A stretch of 37,514 nt of DNA. It comes from JAAYQA01 sp964510345. GTDB lineage: Bacteria > Bacillota > Clostridia > Tissierellales > Peptoniphilaceae. Positions 16,099 to 24,424 of the stretch are shown piece after piece (the stretch's first letter is position 1; every line of letters starts with the position of its first letter). The stretch spans positions 1 through 37,514 of the forward strand of contig CAZEBB010000017.1 of the NCBI GenBank assembly GCA_964510345.1, read 5' to 3'. Both the position numbers and the translations under genes were made by a program. Under the pieces are notes generated by a model, which saw only the letters and a list, made by a program, of their open reading frames with translations, was not told the origin of the DNA and did not search any database.

Positions 16099-17445
16099 AT
16101 GCGGCTTACGAAGACGATGGAGCTGATCCGGAGGGATGAAAATGTCCTCGCCGAATTTGCGCGTATCAAGTATTTTCCGTTTGTCATGAAAAGGGGACGC
16201 GGCGCAATGATGGAAGACGTGGACGGCAATGTATTTATCGATTTATTATCCTCTGCAGCAGCCATGAACGTCGGCCATTCCCACCCGAAAGTGGTGGAAC
16301 GGCTCAAGCAGCAATTAGAAGACTTTACGAATTACACATCCGCCTATATTTACTCGGAAAATCTCGTCGAACTGGGCGAGAAACTCGCGGCCATCACGCC
16401 GGGCAATTACGAAAAGCGCATCAGCTACGGGGTCTCGGGATCGGATGCCAACGACGGTGCGATCAAACTCGCGCGGGCGTACACGGGACGAAGTAAACTC
16501 ATCTCGTTTATCGGGGCGTACCACGGTTCCACGTATGGGGCGATCTCTCTTTCGGCGATCAGCCTGAACATGCGCAACAAGATCGGTCCGCTACTGCCGG
16601 ATATCCACCATATCGAATACCCGGAGTGTTACCGCTGCCGCTACGACAAAGAGCCGGGAACGTGCGGCTTGCAGTGCCTGTCGCTGTTTAAGAAATCGCT
16701 GGCGACGTATTTGCCGGCGGAAGAAATCGCGGGGGTCATTATGGAGCCGATCGCGGGCGACGCGGGGCTCATCATTCCGCCGAAGCGCTATATGGACGAG
16801 CTGTACAGCATCTGCCAACAGTACGGAATCCTCTTTGTGAGCGAGGAAGTGCAGCAGGGCATGGGACGCACCGGGAAATGGTGGTCGATCGAACACTTCG
16901 ACATCGAACCGGACATGATCCTCTCGGCGAAAGCGTTGGGTTCGGGGGTGCCGATCAGCGCGATCATCGCACGACGGGAGATCGCGGAGAGCGTCGGGCC
17001 GCCGGCGCATCTGTTCACGATGAGCGGCAACGCATTTGCCTGTGCCGCTGCGAGCGCCACGATCGACGTCATCGAAGAGGAGAACTTGCTCTCGAAGGCC
17101 ACGGAGATGGGCGAGTACGCGAAAGCGAGATTCCGCGAGATGCAGGAGCGCTACGATATCATAGGCGAAGTAAGGGGCTTAGGCCTTTCCATCGCGGTGG
17201 AAATCGTGAAAGACAAAGAGTCAAAAGTGGGGTACAGCGAAGCGGCCAAGAAGATCTGCTACCGCTGCTGGGAGAAGGGCGTCATCCTGATCTTCCTCGC
17301 CGAAGGAGCCCTGCGCGTGCAGCCGCCGTTGGTCATCACCAAGGACCAGATGGACCGCGCGCTCGACATCATCGAGGAATCCATTCAAGATTTCCTCAAC
17401 GGAGAGATACCGGATTCGGTTCTCACATTTGCCAAAGGATGGTAA
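16099..17445 (+). CDS. Class III PLP enzyme, amino-acid racemase/epimerase or aminotransferase
   Basis: A 448-residue class III (GABA-aminotransferase family) PLP enzyme. Motifs: GSDANDGAIKLARAYTGR (114-131), YHGSTYG (141-147), SEEVQQGMGRTGKW (248-261) and the catalytic Lys278 in SAKALGSG. The pattern across the C-terminal half (PAHLFTMSGN, LRVQPPLV, ending KGW) resembles Lactobacillus isoleucine 2-epimerase, so racemisation or epimerisation is as likely as transamination. Oddities: the near-invariant Asp of the DEVQ motif, which contacts the PLP ring nitrogen, is Glu249; and there is a four-cysteine insert (Cys177, 180, 189, 193) similar to one I recall in archaeal members. It heads an operon with a YkvI transporter and a second PLP enzyme. 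AAAGGAGG precedes the ATG. Confidence 0.85.
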   Translation: MRLTKTMELIRRDENVLAEFARIKYFPFVMKRGRGAMMEDVDGNVFIDLLSSAAAMNVGHSHPKVVERLKQQLEDFTNYTSAYIYSENLVELGEKLAAITPGNYEKRISYGVSGSDANDGAIKLARAYTGRSKLISFIGAYHGSTYGAISLSAISLNMRNKIGPLLPDIHHIEYPECYRCRYDKEPGTCGLQCLSLFKKSLATYLPAEEIAGVIMEPIAGDAGLIIPPKRYMDELYSICQQYGILFVSEEVQQGMGRTGKWWSIEHFDIEPDMILSAKALGSGVPISAIIARREIAESVGPPAHLFTMSGNAFACAAASATIDVIEEENLLSKATEMGEYAKARFREMQERYDIIGEVRGLGLSIAVEIVKDKESKVGYSEAAKKICYRCWEKGVILIFLAEGALRVQPPLVITKDQMDRALDIIEESIQDFLNGEIPDSVLTFAKGW

Positions 17446-17449
17446 AAGA

Positions 17450-18568
17450 ATGAAAAAGAGTAACTGGTTTCAGAAGTATTTAGTTCCGGGTTTCGTGTTC
17501 CAGTCGGTCGTTATCGCCGGCGGGTACGGAACGGGCGCGGAGCTCATGGAATTTTTCTTAAAGTTTGGCCCGCGCGCCGGTTTGATCGCCATGTTGTTGA
17601 TCTCGATGACGATCTGGTCAATCGTGTGCGCCGTCACCTACGAATTTGCGCGCGTATTTCGCACATTCAACTACCGTACGGTGTTCCAAAAATTGCTGGG
17701 CAAAGCCTGGTGGCTATATGAAGTCTGCTATATCGTGCTGTTGATGATCGTATTGGCGGTTATCGCGTCCTCAGCGGGCTCCATTCTACAAGAACTGTTC
17801 GGCATCAGCTATTATGTAGGCGTTGTCGCCCTGATGATCGGCGTTGGAGCATTGGTCTACTTCGGTACTGACGCGATTGAAAAGGTGCTGTCCATCTGGT
17901 CGCTCGTACTATACGCCGTGTATATCCTCTTTATGGCGTTTGTGTTTGCTAAATTCGGGAACAATATTTCTCAGGCAATCGCAGGTTCACCGATGCAAGA
18001 GGGCTGGGCGATGGGCGGCTTCCAATACGCGTTCTACAACCTCGGGATCATCCCCGCTGTATTGTTTACCTTATCTCATGCAGAAACCAGAAAAGAAGCG
18101 GTGGTCTCCGGTTTACTGACCGGCATTATCGGCATCCTGCCGGGCGTGTTCCTCTTCATATCGATGGTCGCGTTCTACCCGCAAGTTATGGAGCAAACTG
18201 TGCCTACGGTGTATATGTTAAATCAGCTTGGTATGCCGTGGCTGCAAATTCTATTCCAAGTCGTATTGTTCGGGACATTGGTCGAAACGGGGACCGGCTT
18301 TATCTTCGCCGTTACGGAGCGCATTAACACGTATCGGAATGAAAAGGGACAACCCGAGTCCAAGGGGATTACCATGGGCGTAACCATCGCACTTCTCGTG
18401 ATGGGGACCTTCATCTCGCAATTCGGACTGCTCGGCCTGATTTCGAAAGGCTACGGAACGATCAGTTGGGGCTTCCTGTTCATCTTCGTACTGCCGATGC
18501 TCACGCTGGGCGTTTGGAAGATTTCTCAAGCCGACAAAGACCCGTCGCGATTGGCGACACCTAAATAG
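17450..18568 (+). CDS. YkvI-family membrane transporter
   Basis: A 372-residue membrane protein with about ten hydrophobic helices, matching the YkvI family of the APC (LeuT-fold) transporter superfamily. The N-terminal GFVFQSVVIAGGYGTGAELMEFF resembles the unwound first helix with small residues seen in these carriers. The substrate is not established for the family; being placed between two amino-acid PLP enzymes, an amino acid or amine is a reasonable inference. The ATG was chosen because it falls four bases after the upstream stop and about ten after AAAGGA; an earlier in-frame TTG overlaps the upstream gene. Confidence 0.85.
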   Translation: MKKSNWFQKYLVPGFVFQSVVIAGGYGTGAELMEFFLKFGPRAGLIAMLLISMTIWSIVCAVTYEFARVFRTFNYRTVFQKLLGKAWWLYEVCYIVLLMIVLAVIASSAGSILQELFGISYYVGVVALMIGVGALVYFGTDAIEKVLSIWSLVLYAVYILFMAFVFAKFGNNISQAIAGSPMQEGWAMGGFQYAFYNLGIIPAVLFTLSHAETRKEAVVSGLLTGIIGILPGVFLFISMVAFYPQVMEQTVPTVYMLNQLGMPWLQILFQVVLFGTLVETGTGFIFAVTERINTYRNEKGQPESKGITMGVTIALLVMGTFISQFGLLGLISKGYGTISWGFLFIFVLPMLTLGVWKISQADKDPSRLATPK

Positions 18569-18571
18569 ACG

Positions 18572-19666
18572 ATGCTGAAAATCAAAAAGAGCGTAGTAGA
18601 AACCGAATCGCTCTCGTATGCTGATTCAACTGCCCCCGATGTGGGGCAGTTGGACTTGGGAGAGGGCGACAACCCCTATGGCTTTGATCAGGAGATCCTA
18701 AAGCGGATTGACCCGACGCGCGCGTCCTTGTGGGCGCAGTACCCGCACAACGAACATATTCTCCAAGAAGCGGTGACGGCGTGGTGGAAAGACACCGTAG
18801 CGCTACAGCCCGAGCAAGTCGTGTTCGCCGCCGGCAGTATCGACGCCATCTACAAGACCAATGCGCTGTTTGACCCGAACGCCGGAGGCGTGATCGGCAT
18901 ACAGCCGCAATTCTCCGACTATGTGACCCACGCGCAGCTCACCGGGTTTCAGTACCGAGGGATCCCGCTGTCCGCCAAAGACGGCTATCTCCTGCCGCTG
19001 GATGCCGTGCGGGCAGCGATCGATGAGCAGACCGCGCTCGTGTATTTGGACAACCCGCACAACCCGACGGGCCAGGCGGTGCCGCTCGACAAACTGCGCG
19101 AGATTTTGGATACCGCAAAGGAGTACGGCGCGTGTGTGATCGCCGATGAAGCCTACGGCGACTATCTGAAAAAAGAAGAGTCCGCCGCTACGCTTCTCCC
19201 CGAGTACGACAACCTGCTCGTGTTTCGCAGCTTCTCCAAGGGATGGGGCATGGCCGGCATCCGCGTAGGGTACATCCTCGCACCGGACACGCTGGCGGGC
19301 TACCTGCACCGCATGGGCAACCCTTACGCGACCCCGGGACCCTTCGGCGACTTCCTGAAAGAAGCCTTAGCAGACGATCGCCACTTGCGAAAGAGCGTCG
19401 CAAAGATCGCCGGCACGAAAGCGCGGCTCATGGAACACATCGGAAACCGCATCGTCGCGGCACCGACACACCCCTCCGTACCGATCTGCCTGCTGACCGC
19501 GACCGACCCCGCCGTGCACCTGGGCGAAGAGTTCAGAAAACACGGCGTGCGGGTGATTTACGGAGAGAGCTTCTACGGACTCGACCACACCAGCGTTCGC
19601 CTGCGCGTGCCGAATGAGAGCGAAGAAGAGCGGCTGTGGAGCGTGCTGAAAGCAATGAATGCGTAA
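18572..19666 (+). CDS. PLP-dependent class I/II aminotransferase (histidinol-phosphate type)
   Basis: A 364-residue aminotransferase of the HisC-like subgroup. Visible are LGEGDNPYG, the NPHNPTGQ loop, the IADEAYGDYL aspartate and the PLP lysine in FRSFSKGWGMAGIRVGY. The substrate cannot be fixed; similar proteins act on histidinol phosphate, aromatic amino acids or act as decarboxylases. It starts three bases after the transporter stop with no evident ribosome site, implying coupling. A terminator follows immediately, closing the three-gene unit. The context, with no other histidine genes, argues against a role in histidine synthesis. Confidence 0.87.
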   Translation: MLKIKKSVVETESLSYADSTAPDVGQLDLGEGDNPYGFDQEILKRIDPTRASLWAQYPHNEHILQEAVTAWWKDTVALQPEQVVFAAGSIDAIYKTNALFDPNAGGVIGIQPQFSDYVTHAQLTGFQYRGIPLSAKDGYLLPLDAVRAAIDEQTALVYLDNPHNPTGQAVPLDKLREILDTAKEYGACVIADEAYGDYLKKEESAATLLPEYDNLLVFRSFSKGWGMAGIRVGYILAPDTLAGYLHRMGNPYATPGPFGDFLKEALADDRHLRKSVAKIAGTKARLMEHIGNRIVAAPTHPSVPICLLTATDPAVHLGEEFRKHGVRVIYGESFYGLDHTSVRLRVPNESEEERLWSVLKAMNA

Positions 19667-19667
19667 G

Positions 19668-19690
19668 ACCCCCAATGCGGGGGTTTTTTC
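19668..19690 (+). terminator. Rho-independent terminator of the amino-acid module
   Basis: ACCCCC (19668-19673), five-base loop, GGGGGT (19679-19684) and a run of six T residues, directly after the aminotransferase stop. Confidence 0.9.
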
Positions 19691-19702
19691 ATGCCAAGGT
19701 GG

Positions 19703-19805
19703 ATCCATCCCCCGGCGCTTCGCGCCACCCCCTTCTCCAAGGGGGCAAAGGCTCCTTGGTGAAGGAGCTGGCACGCGGTGCTCTTCCGCGTGACTGAGGA
19801 TTGCA
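19703..19805 (-). repeat. Two-module REP-like repeat, copy B
   Basis: Inverted relative to copy A at 14909. Module 1 (19703-19749) includes a perfect GGCGC-GAA-GCGCC hairpin and the CCCCCTT stem; it differs from copy A at only a couple of positions over about 47 bases. Module 2 (19750-19805) contains the stem GCTCCTT/AAGGAGC. Read in the same orientation the modules are in order 2-1 here and 1-2 in copy A. Confidence 0.75.
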
Positions 19806-19846
19806 CATATTGGGTACCTATTCCCTAGGCACCACAAGGACAATCC

Positions 19847-21256
19847 ATGAAACTACAACATCATTACAAAGACTCCCTTCCGGAGTACTTCTATTCCATA
19901 CAACCGCCTACGCAGGTCGCCGAGCCAAAGCTACTCGTCTTCAACGACACATTGGCCACCTCTCTCGGCATGGAGGCGGAATCCTTACGAAACAACCCCT
20001 CGCTCTTTGCAGGCAACGAAACGTCGCCCGGGGCGATCCCCATCGCACAGGCGTACAGCGGCCATCAGTTTGGCTATTTTACGCGCTTGGGCGACGGACG
20101 CGCCACACTCCTCGGCGAATGGAAAGACCCCGCGGGCACCCTATGGGATGTGCAGCTGAAGGGCTCCGGTCGTACCCCGTATTCCCGTGGGGGCGACGGA
20201 CGCGCCGCCATCGGCCCGATGCTTCGCGAGTACCTGATCAGCGAGGCGATGGCAGGGCTGGGCATCCCCACGACGAGGAGCCTGGCGGTGGCTGCGACGG
20301 GAGATATTGTGTACCGAGAGACGCCGCTACCCGGCGCCGTTCTCACGCGCATCTCCCGCGCCCACATTCGCACGGGGACTTTCCAGTACGCGATGGAAGT
20401 CGGAGGAAATGCCGCCGTCAAAGCGCTCGCGGATTATGTGATCAAGCGACTCTATCCCGCGTTGCTGGATGCGGAGGCGCCGTATCTCGAGCTCGTAAAA
20501 ACCGTGTCCAAAGCGCAGGCGGCGCTCATCGCACAATGGATGGGCGTAGGCTTCATCCACGGCGTCATGAATACGGATAATATGTCCATCGCCGGTGAAA
20601 CGATCGACTACGGCCCCTGCGCCTTTATGGACGAATACCACCCCGGCGCGGTGTTCAGCTCGATCGACCGGAACGGGCGCTATGCGTACGGCAATCAGCC
20701 GAAGATTGCGCAGTGGAATCTCGCGCGATTCGCCGAAACGCTAATCGGCGTGGTGGAGGAGGCAGGCGAAGGCAACCTCTCCTCATTAGAGCAGATCGTC
20801 GCAGGTTTCACCGATGAATATCAAGCCGCATACCGACGGGTCATGGCGCAGAAGATCGGCATCGCAGAGGCTACCGAGGACGATGACGCGCTGATCACAG
20901 AGCTCCTCCAGTGGATGCGCGACCACAAAGCCGACTTTACCAATACCTTTGTCGCCCTCACAAGGGGCGAGACGCCGGACGGGCTGGAAGAGTGGCAGGA
21001 GCGCAGAATGGCGCGCATCACTACAGCCGAGGAAGCGACGGCCATGATGCAGCGAGCCAATCCCGTGATCATCCCGCGCAATCACTTAGTGGAGAATGCG
21101 CTGGCCGAAGCGGCCGATGGTGATTTGGCGCGCTTTATGGAAATGACCGAGCTTTACAAGAACCCGTACAATTACGACGCGAACATCCCCGAACCTTATA
21201 CACTTCCCATGCCGGAGGAGCAAAGCCGTGGCTACCGAACCTACTGTGGCACCTAA
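19847..21256 (+). CDS. selO: Protein adenylyltransferase SelO (YdiU)
   Basis: A 469-residue SelO/YdiU pseudokinase, which transfers AMP from ATP to Ser, Thr or Tyr of target proteins in redox stress. Motifs match: YSGHQFGYFTRLGDGRA near the N-terminus, LKGSGRTPYSRGGDGRA, and HGVMNTDNMSIAGETIDYGP, where the Asp-Asn pair and the later Asp are the catalytic and metal-binding residues. The C-terminal TYCGT has cysteine at the position that is selenocysteine in animal SelO; no UGA is involved here. Length is close to that of the E. coli protein. The ribosome site AAGGA precedes the ATG. It is first in a compact run with rlmN. Confidence 0.93.
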   Translation: MKLQHHYKDSLPEYFYSIQPPTQVAEPKLLVFNDTLATSLGMEAESLRNNPSLFAGNETSPGAIPIAQAYSGHQFGYFTRLGDGRATLLGEWKDPAGTLWDVQLKGSGRTPYSRGGDGRAAIGPMLREYLISEAMAGLGIPTTRSLAVAATGDIVYRETPLPGAVLTRISRAHIRTGTFQYAMEVGGNAAVKALADYVIKRLYPALLDAEAPYLELVKTVSKAQAALIAQWMGVGFIHGVMNTDNMSIAGETIDYGPCAFMDEYHPGAVFSSIDRNGRYAYGNQPKIAQWNLARFAETLIGVVEEAGEGNLSSLEQIVAGFTDEYQAAYRRVMAQKIGIAEATEDDDALITELLQWMRDHKADFTNTFVALTRGETPDGLEEWQERRMARITTAEEATAMMQRANPVIIPRNHLVENALAEAADGDLARFMEMTELYKNPYNYDANIPEPYTLPMPEEQSRGYRTYCGT

Positions 21257-22271
21257 ATACAATTTATACGACTATTCCGGCGAGGCGATGGGGGCGCTGT
21301 TTGCCGAGTGGGGCGAGAAGCCGGTGCACGCGGAGACGGTGCGAAAAGCCCTGTATCGCGCTCGAGTAACCGATGTGGCGCAAATACCCGATCTCCCAAA
21401 GAGTTTGCAGGAGAAGCTCGCGGAGCGAACCGAGCTCGCATTGCCCGAGATCGTGCAGACGCAAACGAGTGCCGACGGCACCAAGAAATTCCTCTTCGCC
21501 TTTTGCGACGGGCAGTGCGTGGAAGGCGTCCTCCTCGCGTACGATCACGGCTATACGCTGTGCTTGTCCACCCAAAAGGGGTGTCGCATGGGGTGCGCGT
21601 TTTGTGCGTCATCCAAGCTGCCGTTCGGCGGAAACTGCGCACCCTCAGAGATCGTGGGGCAGCTGCTCGTCGTGGAAGCACAGGAGAACGTGCGCATCAA
21701 AAACCTCGTGTATATGGGGATCGGCGAGCCCTTAGACAATGCCGATGCCGTGAAAGAGAGCCTGCTCATCTTCACCGACCCTCTGGCGCTGGGGATCGGC
21801 GCGCGGCACATCAGCGTGTCCACATGCGGTGTGGTCCCCGGCATCCGGCGCATGGCGGAAGAAAACTGGCCGTGTCAGCTCGCGGTCTCTCTGCACTTTG
21901 CCGACGACGAGCTGCGCGCTGCGAGCATGCCGATCAACCGAAGGTATCCGTTGGATGAGCTGTTGGAGGCGTGCAAGGGGTATAATAGGAAGACAAACAA
22001 AATCCTATTCTTTGAGTATGCGTTACTGCCGGGGGTCAACGACACGACCGCCCACGCAGAGCGGCTCATCGAGAGAATTATCGATATCCCCTGTCGCGTC
22101 AATCTGATCGAACACAATCCGATAACAGACGGCACACAGCGTGCAGATCTCGCGCAGATCGAAGCGTTCCGTGAGACGCTGAAGCGCGCAGGTATCGTCA
22201 CCACGCTCCGCCTCGCCCTCGGGCAAGACATCGACGGCGCATGTGGGCAGCTGCGGGGGAAGACCATATAA
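21228..22271 (+). CDS. rlmN: 23S rRNA (adenine-2503-C2)-methyltransferase RlmN
   Basis: A 347-residue radical SAM methyltransferase that methylates C2 of A2503 in 23S rRNA and A37 in some tRNAs. The cluster motif is CRMGCAFC (Cys119, 123, 126), preceded by LCLSTQKG. Other family motifs are YMGIGEPLDN, VSTCGVVPGI, LAVSLHF and NLIEHNPI, and the C-terminal catalytic Cys339 in GACGQLRG. The start is GTG, with GGAGGAG seven bases upstream, inside the end of selO (29-base overlap), so expression is coupled. It resembles the short clostridial RlmN/Cfr-like group; the normal housekeeping role is most likely, but a Cfr-type activity on C8 cannot be ruled out from sequence reading alone. Confidence 0.9.
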   Translation: MATEPTVAPKYNLYDYSGEAMGALFAEWGEKPVHAETVRKALYRARVTDVAQIPDLPKSLQEKLAERTELALPEIVQTQTSADGTKKFLFAFCDGQCVEGVLLAYDHGYTLCLSTQKGCRMGCAFCASSKLPFGGNCAPSEIVGQLLVVEAQENVRIKNLVYMGIGEPLDNADAVKESLLIFTDPLALGIGARHISVSTCGVVPGIRRMAEENWPCQLAVSLHFADDELRAASMPINRRYPLDELLEACKGYNRKTNKILFFEYALLPGVNDTTAHAERLIERIIDIPCRVNLIEHNPITDGTQRADLAQIEAFRETLKRAGIVTTLRLALGQDIDGACGQLRGKTI

Positions 22272-22282
22272 AGGAGACCGCT

Positions 22283-22891
22283 ATGTCGTACTGTATTAGG
22301 CGGGGAGTTCCCGCCGACCGCACAGAAATCGCAAAGACGATCACCGAAGCATTTTATCCCTATTTTGAGCCGTTTTGTCCATCCATTCATAAAGTAGAAG
22401 ACGCTTTTGCATCGGCCTTGCATCCGGAGCGGTTTATGGTGGCGGAAAACGAAGAGACAGGGCTTGTCGTCGGAACTGCCGGGCTCGCCGACGGGAGCGG
22501 TTACCCGATCGACCTGAAGGTACAGGAGATCCGCAAAGCCGTCGGCCCGTGGAAGGGCTGGTTGGCCGCGTGGCTCATGAAAGATGAGCTCTACCGACCG
22601 AAGACCTTTCGCAAAGGGCAATGCTATATCTCGTATGTTTCCGTGCGGGGTTCAGACCGCGGGCATGGGTTGGCTAAGCGAATCATCAAGGAAGTGCTGA
22701 AAATAGAGAAATACCGCGTATTTACACTGGATGTCGTGCAGGGAAACGAACGCGTATTGTCCTTGTACGAGAGCCTAGGGTTTCGCACGACAGAGACCGT
22801 GAAAGAAAAAAACGGGCGATTCAAAGGCTTCACACATCGTTATTGGATGGAATATAAACCGCTCGCGAGAGCCGAAGGGAGAAACGATTGA
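22283..22891 (+). CDS. GNAT-family N-acetyltransferase
   Basis: A 202-residue GNAT acetyltransferase that would transfer an acetyl group from acetyl-CoA to an amine. The acetyl-CoA loop is seen as ISYVSVRGSDRGHGLAKRIIKE, a variant of the Q/RxxGxG/A motif, followed by the LDVVQGNERVLSLYESLGF segment typical of the C-terminal half. Target unknown. The ATG follows AAGGAG by seven bases; an earlier in-frame start lies in rlmN. Its last codon overlaps the TTG start of the peptidase gene. Confidence 0.87.
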   Translation: MSYCIRRGVPADRTEIAKTITEAFYPYFEPFCPSIHKVEDAFASALHPERFMVAENEETGLVVGTAGLADGSGYPIDLKVQEIRKAVGPWKGWLAAWLMKDELYRPKTFRKGQCYISYVSVRGSDRGHGLAKRIIKEVLKIEKYRVFTLDVVQGNERVLSLYESLGFRTTETVKEKNGRFKGFTHRYWMEYKPLARAEGRND

Positions 22892-23913
22892 AACAACTGT
22901 TACAAATACTGGAAGAACTGGTCAATATCCCGTCGCCGACGGGGTTCACTAAGCAAGCCGAACACTACTTGGTCGATACACTGGAGAAGATGGGCTACAA
23001 GCCGTGGCAGTCCAACAAGGGGACCGTCTTTGTGACGCTCAATCCCGAAGTGGAGGGCGACGGCGTCTTGCTGTCCGCTCATGTGGACACGCTCGGGCTG
23101 ATGGTGCGCAGCATCAAGGGAAACGGGAGGCTTCGCGTAACCACCGTGGGCTCCTTTCCGCTGAACTATGTAGAACAGGAGTGCGTGACCGTCCACACCC
23201 GCGACGGGCGAACTGTGGAAGGCACGCTGCGCTTGAACGAACCCGCCGTCCACGCATCGCGCGACGCCGGAAAAGCCGAGCGAACCGATGAAACGATGGA
23301 AGTCGTGCTGGACGCGCTGACGGAAAGCGCAGAAGAGACTGAAGCCTTAGGCATCATGGCGGGCGACTTCATCAGCCTAGACCCACGCTTTCGAAAGACC
23401 GATACGGGCTTCGTGAAGAGCCGCCACTTAGACGACAAGGCGAGCGCCGCCGTCCTCCTGCGATTGGCCTACCAACACGCCAAAGGGGAGTGGAGCAGCA
23501 AACGCCCCGTGCACCTCATGTTCACCGTGTACGAAGAGGTGGGCCACGGCGCGAGTGCCGCCCATCCCACCGGCATCACCGACATGATCGCCGTGGACAT
23601 GGGCGTGGTGGGAGACGACCTGAAAACCACCGAAACCAAAGTGTCCATCTGCGTGAAAGACAGCACCGGCCCCTACAATTACGAGCTCACCGACGCCCTC
23701 GTCAAGACCGCCCAAGCCCACGAACTCGACTTTTCCACCGACATCTACCCCTACTACGGCTCCGACGCTTACGCCTCCCTCGCCGCTGGCTACGACTACC
23801 GCCACGCCTTAATCGGCCCCGGCGTCGCCGCCAGCCACGGTTACGAGCGCACCCACGAGAAAGGGCTGGAGAATACGCTGGCGTTGTTGGTGGGGTATTT
23901 GGTGAAGGAGTAG
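22888..23913 (+). CDS. M42-family metallo-aminopeptidase
   Basis: A 341-residue cytosolic peptidase of family M42 (glutamyl aminopeptidase/tetrahedral aminopeptidase group), which trims peptides with two metal ions. Metal and catalytic residues are visible: His65 and Asp67 (AHVDT), the Asp pair in SRHLDDKAS (182-183), Glu216-Glu217 (YEEVGHG), Asp237 (VDMGV) and the C-terminal His in SHGYERTH. The start is TTG, with AAGGGAG six bases upstream; it overlaps the previous stop by four bases. Two genes later comes YjbQ, seven bases downstream. Codon use toward the 3' end is noticeably C-rich. Confidence 0.92.
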   Translation: MKQLLQILEELVNIPSPTGFTKQAEHYLVDTLEKMGYKPWQSNKGTVFVTLNPEVEGDGVLLSAHVDTLGLMVRSIKGNGRLRVTTVGSFPLNYVEQECVTVHTRDGRTVEGTLRLNEPAVHASRDAGKAERTDETMEVVLDALTESAEETEALGIMAGDFISLDPRFRKTDTGFVKSRHLDDKASAAVLLRLAYQHAKGEWSSKRPVHLMFTVYEEVGHGASAAHPTGITDMIAVDMGVVGDDLKTTETKVSICVKDSTGPYNYELTDALVKTAQAHELDFSTDIYPYYGSDAYASLAAGYDYRHALIGPGVAASHGYERTHEKGLENTLALLVGYLVKE

Positions 23914-23920
23914 GAGCCGT

Positions 23921-24316
23921 ATGCTATTTGAGTATAAGCTAAAAACCCCAACCACGAACTTCTACGCCATCACCTCTCACGTACGAGAAGCGATCCGTAC
24001 CAGTGGCATCACCGCAGGCATCGCCATTGTATTCTGCCCGCACACAACGGCCGGCATTACGATCAATGAGAATGCGGATCCGGACGTGGTGACGGACCTG
24101 TTGTTCGGTTTGGAGAAGGCGTTTCCGGATCGGGCGGAGTTTCGACATATCGAGGGGAACTCATCGGCGCATCTGAAGGCGAGCTGCGTCGGGTCAAGTG
24201 TGACGGTGATTGTAGAGAATGGTGAGCCGGTGCTGGGAACATGGCAGGGGATTTACTTTTGCGAGTTTGACCCACCAAGGACTAGAAGATTTTTCGTTAA
24301 TGTCATAGGCAAGTAA
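23921..24316 (+). CDS. yjbQ: YjbQ/UPF0047 family protein, possibly with a recombined 3' end
   Basis: A 131-residue YjbQ-family protein, often annotated as secondary thiamine-phosphate synthase; biological function is not settled. Motifs: CPHTTAGITINENADPDV and EGNSSAHLKAS, with conserved histidines near a metal site. The ribosome site GTAGGAG precedes the ATG. The last 39 codons are odd: a second, diverged copy of just this tail (32 of 39 residues the same) lies 2.3 kb downstream beyond an AT-rich island, followed by a terminator. The tail in this gene is more AT-rich than the distal copy, so I infer that the present 3' end came with the island and the displaced original remains downstream. 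Confidence 0.88.
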   Translation: MLFEYKLKTPTTNFYAITSHVREAIRTSGITAGIAIVFCPHTTAGITINENADPDVVTDLLFGLEKAFPDRAEFRHIEGNSSAHLKASCVGSSVTVIVENGEPVLGTWQGIYFCEFDPPRTRRFFVNVIGK

Positions 24317-24337
24317 TTTTATTAGCCATTGTTAGAA

Positions 24338-24366
24338 TTGACTAATACATTCCATTGTGTTACACT
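24338..24366 (+). promoter_or_regulatory. Possible promoter of the island's first gene
   Basis: TTGACT (24338-24343) and TACACT (24361-24366) are 17 bases apart, about 58 bases before the first island gene. Confidence 0.5.
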
Positions 24367-24424
24367 TACAATAGAGAAGTAACGTGTTGCAAAGATCGTC
24401 GTGCAAGAATTTTTAAGGTGAAAA

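Noticed and set aside
19847..21256. SelO as a selenoprotein
   Set aside because: The C-terminal position is an ordinary TGT/TGC cysteine codon (TYCGT) and no in-frame UGA occurs; only the family name refers to selenium.
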